Shown piece by piece: positions 47,285 through 57,055 of a stretch of 64,000 nucleotides of DNA. Below the pieces are notes generated by a model, which saw nothing but the letters and a program-made list of their open reading frames with translations, was not told where the DNA came from and ran no database searches. Each line of letters opens with the position of its first letter. The stretch's first letter is position 1. A program made the translations under genes and the position numbers. Source of the stretch: Alteromonas salexigens (GTDB lineage Bacteria; Pseudomonadota; Gammaproteobacteria; Enterobacterales; Alteromonadaceae); contig NZ_JAOTJC010000002.1 of assembly GCF_025628895.1 (NCBI RefSeq), positions 174,441 through 238,440 on the forward strand. The letters are read 5' to 3'.

Positions 47285-49276
47285 ATGCCCTCTCGCCGTG
47301 AACTCGCCAACGCCATTCGCGCGTTAAGTATGGACGCAGTACAAAAAGCAAAATCCGGTCACCCCGGCGCCCCTATGGGAATGGCCGACATTGCGCAGGT
47401 ATTGTGGGGAGACTTCCTTGCTCACAACCCGGCCAACCCTAACTGGGCTAACCGTGACCGCTTTGTGCTTTCTAACGGCCATGGCTCCATGTTGCTGTAT
47501 TCTTTGTTGCACCTGTCAGGTTACGACCTGCCGTTAGAAGAGCTGAAGCAGTTCCGTCAGTTGCACTCAAAAACACCGGGCCACCCTGAGTTTGGTTATG
47601 CGCCGGGCATCGAAACCACCACAGGTCCACTAGGCCAGGGTGTGAGCAATGCCGTGGGTATGGCACTGGCTGAAAAGGTATTGGCGGCACAGTTTAACCG
47701 CGATGAACACGACATTGTTGATCATTACACCTATGCCTTCCTAGGCGATGGCTGCCTGATGGAAGGGATCTCCCATGAGTCCTGCTCACTGGCTGGCACA
47801 TTAGGCCTGGGCAAACTGATTGCGTTCTGGGATGACAACGGCATTTCCATTGACGGTGAAGTCGAGGGCTGGTTTACCGATAATACGCCAGAGCGCTTCC
47901 GCGCCTATGGCTGGCAGGTCATTGAGAACGTGGATGGTCACGATGCCCAGCAGGTGACCGACGCCATTGAAGCCGCGCGTAGCAATACCGATCAGCCTAC
48001 GCTGATTTGCTGCCGTACCGTTATTGGCTTCGGTGCGCCAAATAAGCAGGGTAAAGAGTCGTGTCACGGCGCCCCGCTTGGTGAAGATGAAATCGCTGCT
48101 ACCCGCGAAGCGCTGGACTGGGCGCATGGTCCTTTTGAAGTGCCGGACGACATTTACGCAGGCTGGGATGCAAAAGCAAAAGGCAACCAGGCTGAACAAG
48201 ACTGGAATGACAAGTTTGCTGCGTATAAAGAAGCGCACCCTGAACTGGCGGCTGAATTCGCTCGCCGGGTTGCCGGTGAGCTGCCGGAAAACTTCATTGC
48301 CGAAGCAGACAAAATCATTGCTGACCTGCAGGCCAACCCGGAGTCTGTGGCTACCCGTAAAGCATCACAAAATGCCCTGAATGCATTCGGGCCTATGTTA
48401 CCGGAATTGTTAGGCGGTTCGGCCGACCTGGCGGGCTCCAACCTGACTATCTGGTCGGGCAGTAAGGGCGTAGATAAAGACGACGCCAGTGGCAACTATA
48501 TCTACTACGGCGTGCGCGAATTTGGTATGTCAGCCATCATGAACGGCATTACCCTGCATGGTGGCTTTAAAGCCTACGGTGCAACCTTCCTGATGTTCAT
48601 GGAATATGCCCGTAACGCAGTACGTATGGCGGCACTGATGAAGCAGCCGGCGATTTTCGTATACACCCATGACTCCATTGGTCTGGGCGAAGACGGTCCG
48701 ACCCACCAGCCAGTAGAGCAGGTAGTGGCACTGCGTGCTACGCCGAATCTGGATAACTGGCGTCCGTGTGACCAGGTTGAGTCAGCCGTATCGTGGAAAG
48801 CCGCGCTACTGCGAAATGACGGACCGACGTCTCTGATCTTCACCCGTCAGGGTCTGCCGCAACAATCACGCACCAGTGAGCAGGTGAAAGATATTGAGAA
48901 GGGCGGTTACATTCTGGTGGATTGCGACGGCGAGCCAGAACTGATCCTGATCGCCACCGGCTCAGAAGTGCAGCTGGCAGTCAGTGCCGCGGACACGCTG
49001 AAAGCCCAAGGCAAACAGGTGCGGGTAGTGTCAATGCCCTGTACCGATGTGTTTGATCGTCAGGACATCGCCTACAAAGAGCGGGTACTACCTGCGACGG
49101 TGACAAAGCGTGTGGCAGTAGAAGCGTTAGCGAAAGACAGCTGGTACAAGTATGTGGGCATGCACGGCGCCATTGTGGGAATGGACACCTTTGGTGAGTC
49201 TGCCCCGGCTGCCGACCTGTTCAAACACTTCAATATTACGGCAGAGGCCGTGGTTGAGGCGGCGCTGTCTCTGTAA
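47285..49276 (+). CDS. tktA: Transketolase
   Basis: 663 residues from the ATG at 47285 with AGGAGA 5 bases upstream, exactly the E. coli TktA length; the longer frame from 47228 is not family-like. N-terminal TPP domain with [18 protein letters not shown] and the thiamine motif [13 protein letters not shown]; the pyrimidine domain has the catalytic Glu near [14 protein letters not shown]; a C-terminal domain completes it. Links the pentose phosphate pathway and glycolysis and makes erythrose-4-phosphate, the substrate of the next gene product. Confidence 0.97.
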   Translation: MPSRRELANAIRALSMDAVQKAKSGHPGAPMGMADIAQVLWGDFLAHNPANPNWANRDRFVLSNGHGSMLLYSLLHLSGYDLPLEELKQFRQLHSKTPGHPEFGYAPGIETTTGPLGQGVSNAVGMALAEKVLAAQFNRDEHDIVDHYTYAFLGDGCLMEGISHESCSLAGTLGLGKLIAFWDDNGISIDGEVEGWFTDNTPERFRAYGWQVIENVDGHDAQQVTDAIEAARSNTDQPTLICCRTVIGFGAPNKQGKESCHGAPLGEDEIAATREALDWAHGPFEVPDDIYAGWDAKAKGNQAEQDWNDKFAAYKEAHPELAAEFARRVAGELPENFIAEADKIIADLQANPESVATRKASQNALNAFGPMLPELLGGSADLAGSNLTIWSGSKGVDKDDASGNYIYYGVREFGMSAIMNGITLHGGFKAYGATFLMFMEYARNAVRMAALMKQPAIFVYTHDSIGLGEDGPTHQPVEQVVALRATPNLDNWRPCDQVESAVSWKAALLRNDGPTSLIFTRQGLPQQSRTSEQVKDIEKGGYILVDCDGEPELILIATGSEVQLAVSAADTLKAQGKQVRVVSMPCTDVFDRQDIAYKERVLPATVTKRVAVEALAKDSWYKYVGMHGAIVGMDTFGESAPAADLFKHFNITAEAVVEAALSL

Positions 49277-49291
49277 ACCCAGGCGGTACTC

Positions 49292-50311
49292 ATGTTACGT
49301 GTAGCCATAAACGGGTTTGGACGCATTGGCCGGAACATATTGCGTGCGCTGTATGAAAGCGGGCGCAACCGGCTGATTGACGTGGTGGCCATTAACGACG
49401 TGGCCAAACCCGAAGGCATAGCACATCTGCTTAAATACGACACCGCCCACGGGCGGTTTGCGTTTGATGTGCACCTGGAAAACGGCGGCCTGAAAGTGGC
49501 CGGCGATGAGATACGGTTACTGGCTCAGCCAGATATTGATCTGTTGCCATGGCGCGAACTGGGTGTGGATATAGTACTGGAATGTACCGGTGTGTTCGAT
49601 GACCGGGCCTCTGGCCAGGCGCACCTGGATGCCGGTGCCCGGCAAGTGCTGTTTTCATCACCGGGGACGCCGGATCTGGACAACACCATTATCTTTGGCA
49701 GCAACGAAGATACCCTGACGGCGGAGCAGCGCTTGGTGTCGAACGGATCCTGTACGACCAATTGTATCGTGCCGGTTATTCAGGCACTGGATGATGCTTT
49801 TGGCGTCCTCAGTGGCACCATCACAACTATCCACTCTTCCATGCATGACCAGCAGGTCATTGACGCCTATCACGACGATCTTCGTCGCACCCGGGCTGCC
49901 AGTCAGTCAATTATTCCCGTGGATACCCGGCTCGCCCGGGGCATCGAACGGATACTGCCGAAGTTTGCCGGCAAATTTGAAGCCATTGCGGTGCGGGTGC
50001 CGACAATCAATGTGACTGCAATGGACTTAAGTGTCACCGTGCACGATGAAGTGACGATTGAACAGGTCAACGCGGCACTGGCTGCCGTTCGTCATGGGCG
50101 TCTGGCGGGCATTCTTGGTTACACTGAAGAGCCGCTGGTGTCGGTGGACTTCAACCACGATCCGCATTCGTGCATTGTGGATGGCACCCAGACCCGGGTA
50201 AGCCACCGCCATCTGGTGAAAACGCTGGTGTGGTGTGATAACGAATGGGGCTTCGCGAACCGAATGATTGACACGGCAATGGCAATGCACCGTGTCAGTA
50301 CAACGAATTAA
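49292..50311 (+). CDS. epd: D-erythrose-4-phosphate dehydrogenase
   Basis: 339 residues, GAPDH superfamily. NAD fold GFGRIGRN, catalytic Cys154 in SNGSCTTNC, and the Epd-type sequences [20 protein letters not shown] and [16 protein letters not shown], which match Epd rather than GapA. Oxidises erythrose-4-phosphate for pyridoxal phosphate synthesis. 15 bases after tktA and 24 before pgk, in the conserved epd-pgk order. Confidence 0.95.
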   Translation: MLRVAINGFGRIGRNILRALYESGRNRLIDVVAINDVAKPEGIAHLLKYDTAHGRFAFDVHLENGGLKVAGDEIRLLAQPDIDLLPWRELGVDIVLECTGVFDDRASGQAHLDAGARQVLFSSPGTPDLDNTIIFGSNEDTLTAEQRLVSNGSCTTNCIVPVIQALDDAFGVLSGTITTIHSSMHDQQVIDAYHDDLRRTRAASQSIIPVDTRLARGIERILPKFAGKFEAIAVRVPTINVTAMDLSVTVHDEVTIEQVNAALAAVRHGRLAGILGYTEEPLVSVDFNHDPHSCIVDGTQTRVSHRHLVKTLVWCDNEWGFANRMIDTAMAMHRVSTTN

Positions 50312-50335
50312 CACTTAATAAATTAGGGAGACATC

Positions 50336-51511
50336 ATGGCTATTCCAAGCATGCAGGATTTTTCATTATCCGGGCAGCGAGTGCTGATCCGTCAGGACCT
50401 TAACGTGCCGGTCAAAAACGGCAAGGTGACGTCTGATGCCCGTATTAAAGCCTCTGTTCCGACCTTAAAAACCGCGCTGGATGCCGGTGCTGCGGTCATG
50501 GTGATGTCGCATCTGGGGCGTCCGACGGAAGGTCAGCCTGAGTCTGAGTACTCACTGCAGCCCGTGGTGGACTACCTGAACGAGGCGCTGGATGTGCCGG
50601 TAAAACTGGTTACTGATTACCTGAACGGTGTCGAGACGACCCCGGGTGAATTGTATATTCTGGAAAACGTCCGTTTCAACAAGGGCGAGAAAAGCGATGA
50701 CGACAGCCTGGCAAAGCAGTACGCTGCGTTATGTGACATCTTCGTGATGGATGCGTTTGGTACGGCGCACCGTGCCCAGGCCTCTACCCACGGTGTGGCT
50801 AAGTTTGCACCGAAAGCCTGTGCCGGTCCGTTACTGGCTGCTGAGCTGGATGCGCTGGGCAAGGCACTGGATAACCCTAAGCGACCCATGGTGGCGATTG
50901 TGGGTGGCTCCAAGGTGTCGACGAAGCTGACGGTACTGAAAACACTGGCGGACAAAGTTGACCAGCTGATTGTTGGCGGCGGTATCGCCAATACGTTTAT
51001 CGCTGCGCAGGGTCATAACGTGGGCAACTCGCTGGTGGAAATGGATCTGGTGGATGAAGCCAAGCGACTGATTGGCCAGGCCCAGGACAATGGCGGAGAT
51101 ATTCCGGTTCCCACCGATGTGGTAGTAGGCGAAGCCTTTGATGAAAACACCCCGGCGACCCTGAAGCCGGTAGACAGTATTGCCGACAGTGACATGATTT
51201 TTGATATCGGTCCTGACACTGCCGAGGTACTGGCCGATATCCTGAAAAACGCCGGCACTATAGTGTGGAACGGCCCGGTGGGTGTGTTCGAATTTGACCA
51301 GTTCAGTGCTGGCACCAAGGCCATTGCGAATGCAATTGCAGAAAGCGATGCCTTTTCCATTGCCGGCGGCGGTGACACGCTTGCGGCAGTAGATAAATAT
51401 GAAATCGCTGATAAGATATCGTATATCTCTACCGGTGGTGGTGCGTTCCTGGAATTCCTGGAAGGTAAAACACTGCCGGCAGTGGCGGTACTGGAACAAA
51501 AACAAAAATAA
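50336..51511 (+). CDS. pgk: Phosphoglycerate kinase
   Basis: 391 residues. [25 protein letters not shown] and the nucleotide-loop [12 protein letters not shown] region are clear. Interconverts 1,3-bisphosphoglycerate and 3-phosphoglycerate with ATP formation. GGGAGA 6 bases before the ATG. Confidence 0.97.
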   Translation: MAIPSMQDFSLSGQRVLIRQDLNVPVKNGKVTSDARIKASVPTLKTALDAGAAVMVMSHLGRPTEGQPESEYSLQPVVDYLNEALDVPVKLVTDYLNGVETTPGELYILENVRFNKGEKSDDDSLAKQYAALCDIFVMDAFGTAHRAQASTHGVAKFAPKACAGPLLAAELDALGKALDNPKRPMVAIVGGSKVSTKLTVLKTLADKVDQLIVGGGIANTFIAAQGHNVGNSLVEMDLVDEAKRLIGQAQDNGGDIPVPTDVVVGEAFDENTPATLKPVDSIADSDMIFDIGPDTAEVLADILKNAGTIVWNGPVGVFEFDQFSAGTKAIANAIAESDAFSIAGGGDTLAAVDKYEIADKISYISTGGGAFLEFLEGKTLPAVAVLEQKQK

Positions 51512-51537
51512 CCAGACCGCAAAGCGAGTGCCTTTTC

Positions 51538-51564
51538 GCTGGCTGCACAATGAGGTGCGCCAGC
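51538..51564 (+). repeat. Hairpin between pgk and the aldolase gene
   Basis: GCTGGC-T-GCAC, loop AATGAG, GTGC-GCCAGC: ten base pairs with one bulge. No T-run, so probably an mRNA stability or processing element within the operon. Confidence 0.5.
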
Positions 51565-51623
51565 AAATACAAATATAACCCTACACCTGCCTTGTGCAGA
51601 TACCTACAAAAGGAGTGTTGCGA

Positions 51624-52523
51624 ATGGCATCACAAGCTCAGCAAGCCATGCTTGATAAGGTTAAAACCCAGACTGGTTTTATAGCAGCCCTTGATCAAAG
51701 CGGTGGAAGTACCCCGAAAGCATTGAAGTTATACGGTGTGGATGAGTCTGCATACAATAACGACAGCGAAATGTTTGACTTGGTACACCAGATGCGTACT
51801 CGCATAATAACCAGCAACGCGTTCAGCGGTGAGCGGATCCTGGGAGCGATCCTGTTTGAAAACACCCTGGACCGGGAAATTGAAGGCATGACCACAGCTC
51901 ACTATCTATGGCAGAAAAAGCGGGTGGTACCGTTTTTGAAAGTGGATAAAGGGCTGGCTGAAGAAGCCAATGGCGTACAGGTAATGAAGCCTATGCCGGC
52001 ATTGGACGCACTACTGGCCAAAGCGGTAGCGCAGGATGTCTTCGGCACCAAAATGCGTTCCGTGGTGAAACTGGCGAACCACCAGGGCATCAAAGATGTG
52101 GTTGAGCAGCAGTTTAGCGTGGGTAAGCAAATTCTGAGTGCCGGTCTGGTGCCCATTATTGAGCCTGAAGTGGATATTAACAGTCCTCAGAAAGCAGAAG
52201 CGGAAGCGCTGTTAAAGCTGGAAATTCTTGCTCAGCTGAACATGCTGGACGAAGGACAGGAAGTGATGCTCAAGCTCACCCTGCCCAATGAAGCCAACTT
52301 CTACAAAGAACTGGTAGACCATCCGCGGGTTCTCAAAGTTGTGGCGCTGTCAGGGGGCTATAGCCGTGACGATGCAAACGCTAAACTGGCTGAAAACCAG
52401 GGCATGATCGCCAGCTTCTCACGAGCGTTGACTGAAGGCATTGCGGTACAGCAAACCGAAGAAGAGTTCGAAAAGACACTGGATAATGCAATCGAAAGTA
52501 TTTACCAGGCGTCTAAGGCGTAA
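51624..52523 (+). CDS. fda: Fructose-bisphosphate aldolase class I
   Basis: 299 residues from the ATG at 51624 with AGGAG about 8 bases upstream. [40 protein letters not shown] and [14 protein letters not shown] match the Schiff-base (class I) aldolase type seen in Staphylococcus FdaB, not the zinc class II FbaA that usually follows pgk in gammaproteobacteria. Cleaves fructose-1,6-bisphosphate. Separated from pgk by 112 bases holding a hairpin. Confidence 0.92.
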   Translation: MASQAQQAMLDKVKTQTGFIAALDQSGGSTPKALKLYGVDESAYNNDSEMFDLVHQMRTRIITSNAFSGERILGAILFENTLDREIEGMTTAHYLWQKKRVVPFLKVDKGLAEEANGVQVMKPMPALDALLAKAVAQDVFGTKMRSVVKLANHQGIKDVVEQQFSVGKQILSAGLVPIIEPEVDINSPQKAEAEALLKLEILAQLNMLDEGQEVMLKLTLPNEANFYKELVDHPRVLKVVALSGGYSRDDANAKLAENQGMIASFSRALTEGIAVQQTEEEFEKTLDNAIESIYQASKA

Positions 52524-52532
52524 TACTCCGGA

Positions 52533-52561
52533 CTTGCCGGTCACCTGGCCGGCAAGCTTTT
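52533..52561 (+). terminator. Intrinsic terminator of the tktA-epd-pgk-fda operon
   Basis: CTTGCCGG, loop TCACCTGG, CCGGCAAG and CTTTT, 10 bases past the aldolase stop. Confidence 0.85.
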
Positions 52562-52608
52562 ATCCCCGCACAAAGTCCCAACATCCCTGCCGTGTTAACC
52601 TAATCCGC

Positions 52609-54135
52609 TTACTGTACCTGTAAGGTAAGCCCCAGCGACTCCCAGTAACCGACTTCCCGCTCCAGATCCGCCGACATAATAGGTTTTCCTGCCAGCCAGT
52701 CGTCAGGGAAAGTCAGTGACAGTGACGAGTTGCCGGCAGCAACGTCAAATTCGGGCACAAAGCCCTCCTGACGTTTGATATTCAACAGCACCCCCAGCCG
52801 CAGTAAGGCTATCAGGCGTAATACCGTATTGCCCGAATACTGATAGAAACTGGGAATATCTGCAGTCCGGATTTTCTTGCGGTGAAAACGCACCAGCGTG
52901 GCCAGTAATTCCTGCTGTTCCTGGGTAAAGCCGGGCATGTCCACATTTGACAGGATGTAGGCGGAGTGACGTTGCACGCCCCGGGAATTTATTTGCAGCC
53001 CCACTTCATGCAACAGGGCAGCCCAGCCCAACATGCTGCGGCAGTCCTCGGTATCCAGTTTCCATGCCGAGGCCTTGTCGAGTAAGGCTAGGGTGGTATT
53101 AAGCACCAGCGTGGCTTGCGCGGTATCGACATCGTAGCGGGTGGCCAGGCTACTGGCTGTGCGTCCACGAATGTCCGCATTGTTGAGTTCATCTTCCATC
53201 TGGTAAAGCACCCCTTCACGCAGTGCAGCAGGGGAGAAGTGCAGGCTCTGTATGCGCAGTGCCTCAAAAATGCCGATGAGGATAGCCAGACCTGCTGCCA
53301 CCACTACCCGACGCTCTTCACTCAGCAGCGGGTAAGCGAGCTTGTCGATATGCCCGGCCTTTATAAATTGCTTTTTAAGCTGCTGCAGCGACTTTAACGT
53401 GAGCGGGACGTCTTTGCCCCCGTCAGCTTCGGGCTGGGCCAGGGTGTACAGGGTACGGATGGTGCCTGAGGTGCCAAGGCATTGCGCCCAGCCCAGTTTG
53501 CGATAGCGGGTTTCAATGGGCTCCAGGGTCTGGGCTGCGGAGGTGATGGCTTTCTTGAAGGCTTTATTAGTCAGTTCGCCACTGGCAAAAAAGCGCTGAG
53601 TATATGACACACAGCCCATTTGCAGACTGCGGCACAACAACGGCGTGAAGCCTTCACCAATGATGAACTCGGTGGAGCCACCGCCAATATCCACCACCAG
53701 TTGCTGGCCTTCGGAAAAGTTCGTGTGGGCCACGCCCGAATAGATGAGGCGGGCTTCTTCTGTGCCGGAGATAACTTCAATGGGGTAGGGAAGAATTGCT
53801 TTAGCCGCATCAATAAATGCCCGGGCATTTTTGGCCTTACGCAGGGTGTACGTGGCCACGATGCGCACCGAGTCAGGTTCAAAACCGCGCAGGCTCTCGG
53901 CAATGATCTTGAGCATGTCCAGGCCACGGTCAATGGCTTCCTGCGACAATACGTGGTGTTCGTCCAGCCCTTCCGCCAGCCGCACTTTCTGTTTAACGCG
54001 GTGCAGAATTTGGACTGAGCCGGCGTTAATCCGGGCTACCACCAAATGGAAACTGTTCGACCCCATGTCCAACGCGGCGACTTTCGTTGTCTCCCGGGAG
54101 GACACAGAGTTAAATGCCGATTCATGTTGATTCAT
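52609..54135 (-). CDS. ppx: Exopolyphosphatase/GppA family phosphatase
   Basis: 508 residues. Actin-like ASKHA domain: phosphate-1 loop ALDMGSNSFHLVVARI and phosphate-2 loop VVDIGGGSTEFIIGE, followed by a C-terminal HD-like domain (about 310-500). Hydrolyses polyphosphate from its ends; GppA (pppGpp phosphatase) is the close alternative. Pairing with ppk 11 bases upstream favours Ppx. Confidence 0.9.
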   Translation of the reverse strand: MNQHESAFNSVSSRETTKVAALDMGSNSFHLVVARINAGSVQILHRVKQKVRLAEGLDEHHVLSQEAIDRGLDMLKIIAESLRGFEPDSVRIVATYTLRKAKNARAFIDAAKAILPYPIEVISGTEEARLIYSGVAHTNFSEGQQLVVDIGGGSTEFIIGEGFTPLLCRSLQMGCVSYTQRFFASGELTNKAFKKAITSAAQTLEPIETRYRKLGWAQCLGTSGTIRTLYTLAQPEADGGKDVPLTLKSLQQLKKQFIKAGHIDKLAYPLLSEERRVVVAAGLAILIGIFEALRIQSLHFSPAALREGVLYQMEDELNNADIRGRTASSLATRYDVDTAQATLVLNTTLALLDKASAWKLDTEDCRSMLGWAALLHEVGLQINSRGVQRHSAYILSNVDMPGFTQEQQELLATLVRFHRKKIRTADIPSFYQYSGNTVLRLIALLRLGVLLNIKRQEGFVPEFDVAAGNSSLSLTFPDDWLAGKPIMSADLEREVGYWESLGLTLQVQ

Positions 54136-54146
54136 AAGGCCGCCGG

Positions 54147-56216
54147 TTACTGTTCTTCAAGCTGTTTCAGATAATGGTAAATTTCTACCTGAGAGCGCAA
54201 TTTCTTGCGGTTGCCCCGGGCCACGTACCGGTTGGTCTGATCTTTATCAATCACCCTGGCTTTAAGGGTATCCTGAAACTGGATCTCCAGAATATCAACA
54301 ATCTGCTGCTGTAACTGTTTGTCGAAGATGGGGCAGCCCACCTCTACGCGGTTGTCCATATTGCGGGTCATCCAGTCGGCCGATGAAATAAAGACCTTCC
54401 TGTCCCCGCCTGATTCAAACACCATTGCTCTGGGATGCTCCAGGAACCGATCAACAATGGAAATAATTTCAATATTGTCGCTGATGCCAGGTAAGCCTGG
54501 TACCAGTGAGCACATACCCCTCACAATACCGCGAATGCGAACCCCGGCCTGACTTGCCCGGTACAGATCGTCAATTAACTCTTTATCTACCAGGTTGTTC
54601 ATCTTAAATGTGATGGCGGCGTCGTGGCCTTCTTTCAGATGCTGTATTTCCTGGCGGATTAGCGACTGAATTTTGGTGCGCGCATTTAATGGCGAAATTT
54701 GCAGATGCTGAAACTTAAACCGCCGGTACGGATACTGAATCAGATCGAAGACCGCAGCGGCTTCATCCGCCAGCTCCTGATTACGAGTGAATAACGAAAA
54801 GTCGGTGTAAATCTTCGCTGTTTTTTCGTTGAAATTGCCGGTGCCGAAATGGGCGTAATTTATCAGTGAGCCGCGCTCTTCACGGGTCACCAGACACAGC
54901 TTGCTGTGAACTTTCAGGGTGGGAATACCCAGCACTACCCGGATCCCGGCGTCGGTCATGCGCTTGGACCACTCAATATTGGCTTCTTCATCGAAGCGGG
55001 CACGCAGCTCTACCACCACGGTCACTTTTTTGCCGTTGTCTACCGCATCAATCAGCGAACTGATAATACGGGAATGGCTGGCTACCCGGTAAATGTTGAT
55101 GCGAATCGCTTTAACACTGGGGTCAAACGCCGCCTGCCGAACGAACTCGGTGAAGTGCAGGAACCGGTGATACGGGTAGTGCAGCAGAATATCGTGGGCG
55201 GTGATGGCGTCAAACACAGTGTTGTAACGGGAAAACCGCTGGGTATCGATAGCGGGCAGCTTACTGTGTTCGAGGTATTCCCGACCCACATTGGGAAAGC
55301 CGATAAAGTCTTTGAAGTTTCGGTAGTGACCGGCGGCGTGCATGGTATCCAGCGAGGTGATTTTCAGACGCTTACGTAAATCATGCACCATGTCTTTGGG
55401 CATGGCGGTGTCGTATATTACCCGCACCGGCTCAGCAATCAGTCGCTGTTTCATGCTCTCTGACATTTTTTCCACGTAACTTTCGTCAATCTCGTCGTTA
55501 ATGGAATACTCAGAGTCCCGGGTCATTTTGAAAGAGAATGCTTCCAGTGAGTCGAACTTCACAAAACCACGGAAAATATCTTCCAGACATAGCTGAATAA
55601 TGTCATCCAGCAGCACCAGATTTTTCTTCTTGCGGCTTTTCTCAGGGGGGATCTGCACGAACCGTGACATCTCCGCCGTGGGCACCTGTACTACCGCGAA
55701 TTTCGGATTTCTGCCCTCGCGGCGAATAGCCACATATAAATACACGGACGTTCCGTTAAGGCGGCTGAGTAAGTCGGTAGACTTATCAATGAGAATGGGC
55801 GCTATATGACGGAGGATTTTATTGATAAACAGGTTTCGTGCCCAGGTCCGCTGAAAGTCGTTCAGCATGTCTTTACGCAGAATGTGGATGTTGTAGCGGG
55901 CCAGCGACTTCAGCGCATCTTTGTGAATACCGTCGAACTTTTCGGACAGTTTTACCACTTTTTGCTGAATTTTCTCCAGCAGGGCGATTTGCGCCTCGGC
56001 TTCTTCTTCGTTGCCATCGTTTTGCGCAATGGTAATCTGACGTTTTACATCAGCCGCGCGAACCCGGAAAAATTCATCAAGGTTATTGGAATAAATGCCC
56101 AGAAAGCGGATCCGTTCAACGGCAGGGGTGTTTTTATCGGCGGCTTCCTGAAGAACGCGCTCATTAAACGCCAGCCAGCTCAGTTCTTTTGGGTAGTATA
56201 ACTCTGTGCTATCCAT
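54147..56216 (-). CDS. ppk1: Polyphosphate kinase 1
   Basis: 689 residues, E. coli Ppk length. N-terminal ELSWLAFNERVLQEA, and two phospholipase-D-like catalytic domains with VHSKLCLVTRE and the active histidine in YAHFGTGNFNEKTAKIY. Makes polyphosphate from ATP. Followed by ppx; a candidate Pho box lies 47 bases before the start. Confidence 0.96.
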   Translation of the reverse strand: MDSTELYYPKELSWLAFNERVLQEAADKNTPAVERIRFLGIYSNNLDEFFRVRAADVKRQITIAQNDGNEEEAEAQIALLEKIQQKVVKLSEKFDGIHKDALKSLARYNIHILRKDMLNDFQRTWARNLFINKILRHIAPILIDKSTDLLSRLNGTSVYLYVAIRREGRNPKFAVVQVPTAEMSRFVQIPPEKSRKKKNLVLLDDIIQLCLEDIFRGFVKFDSLEAFSFKMTRDSEYSINDEIDESYVEKMSESMKQRLIAEPVRVIYDTAMPKDMVHDLRKRLKITSLDTMHAAGHYRNFKDFIGFPNVGREYLEHSKLPAIDTQRFSRYNTVFDAITAHDILLHYPYHRFLHFTEFVRQAAFDPSVKAIRINIYRVASHSRIISSLIDAVDNGKKVTVVVELRARFDEEANIEWSKRMTDAGIRVVLGIPTLKVHSKLCLVTREERGSLINYAHFGTGNFNEKTAKIYTDFSLFTRNQELADEAAAVFDLIQYPYRRFKFQHLQISPLNARTKIQSLIRQEIQHLKEGHDAAITFKMNNLVDKELIDDLYRASQAGVRIRGIVRGMCSLVPGLPGISDNIEIISIVDRFLEHPRAMVFESGGDRKVFISSADWMTRNMDNRVEVGCPIFDKQLQQQIVDILEIQFQDTLKARVIDKDQTNRYVARGNRKKLRSQVEIYHYLKQLEEQ

Positions 56217-56262
56217 ATATTTGGTATTTGCTCATCATTCATTGCCAGCCTGGCAGTGTTGT

Positions 56263-56280
56263 ATGACATGGTAGTGACAC
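56263..56280 (-). promoter_or_regulatory. Candidate PhoB box upstream of ppk1
   Basis: On the minus strand: GTGTCAC, 4-base spacer TACC, ATGTCAT; two 7-bp direct repeats close to the CTGTCAT consensus at correct spacing. A 13-bp palindrome TGCCAGCCTGGCA lies at 56243-56255 between the box and ppk1. No clear -10 was found. Confidence 0.45.
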
Positions 56281-56384
56281 TCACAGGCAAGTTCGTCGCT
56301 TAGCCGGGCGGCTTACTGACGCAGCCGTACCGGTAGGTTCAGGCATATCAGGCCCCATACTGGTGGCGGCCTGTTAGGTGAAAA

Positions 56385-56894
56385 TTATCCCTGACGCGGG
56401 TGAATATCGACCACCAGATCGTTGGCCTGCAGCTCCAGTGCGTCTTTCAGGGCGCCCTCGTCAAAAGATTCAGGTACGGCGATGCGGGCGTGGGCCTTGA
56501 ACATCAGGCTTCCCCAGTTGGGGGCACTCTCGCAGCGTGATTCAAAGGTCAGAATGTTCAGGTTGAACTGGTGCAGAATTCCGGTTAATTCCCGTACGAT
56601 GCCCGGCTTATCGTTACCCATGATTTCTACATCATATTGCTGTTCGCTGGCGGTAGTTGCTTCTGCAACAGATACCGACTGCACGGTGAGGCCGTCGAGG
56701 TCGTTAAGTGCAGACACCAAGGCGTCGTGCTGCTCCTGTGGTACATGTGCTTCCACGAATCCCGTAAACATACCTGCCATATGCGCAAAGCTGGAGCCCT
56801 GCCAGTTGCCACCGTGCTGGTAAACGCATTTTGCCAGGGCGTCGACCAGGCCAGGTTTGTCTTTACCCATAACCGTAATAACGAGTGGTTGCAT
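56385..56894 (-). CDS. gcvR: GcvR-like ACT-domain regulator
   Basis: 169 residues from the ATG at 56894 with AGGAG 6 bases upstream. Two ACT domains: VITVMGKDKPGLVDALAKCV and, second, VEIMGNDKPGIVRELTGILH. The family includes GcvR, which antagonises GcvA in glycine cleavage control. No gcvA or gcv genes are in view, so the target is unproven. Divergent from pstC. Confidence 0.8.
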   Translation of the reverse strand: MQPLVITVMGKDKPGLVDALAKCVYQHGGNWQGSSFAHMAGMFTGFVEAHVPQEQHDALVSALNDLDGLTVQSVSVAEATTASEQQYDVEIMGNDKPGIVRELTGILHQFNLNILTFESRCESAPNWGSLMFKAHARIAVPESFDEGALKDALELQANDLVVDIHPRQG

Positions 56895-57055
56895 GCTGTG
56901 CTCCTGTTTGCGTTGCAACATTGCCGACAATGCTGCCTAATTGGTGTTCACGGGTAAAAGCGCGCGGTGTCGCCGCAGAACTTTCACTTGATATAAAAGT
57001 AACACACAATACACTGCTCACCAGAGCAATTTGTGCCGATTTGTCTTATGGAACA

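Noticed and set aside
56895..57055. Possible Pho box before pstC (CTTTCAC..., TTGTGCC/TTGTCTT repeats)
   Set aside because: Repeats do not have the 7-4-7 layout and match the consensus poorly.
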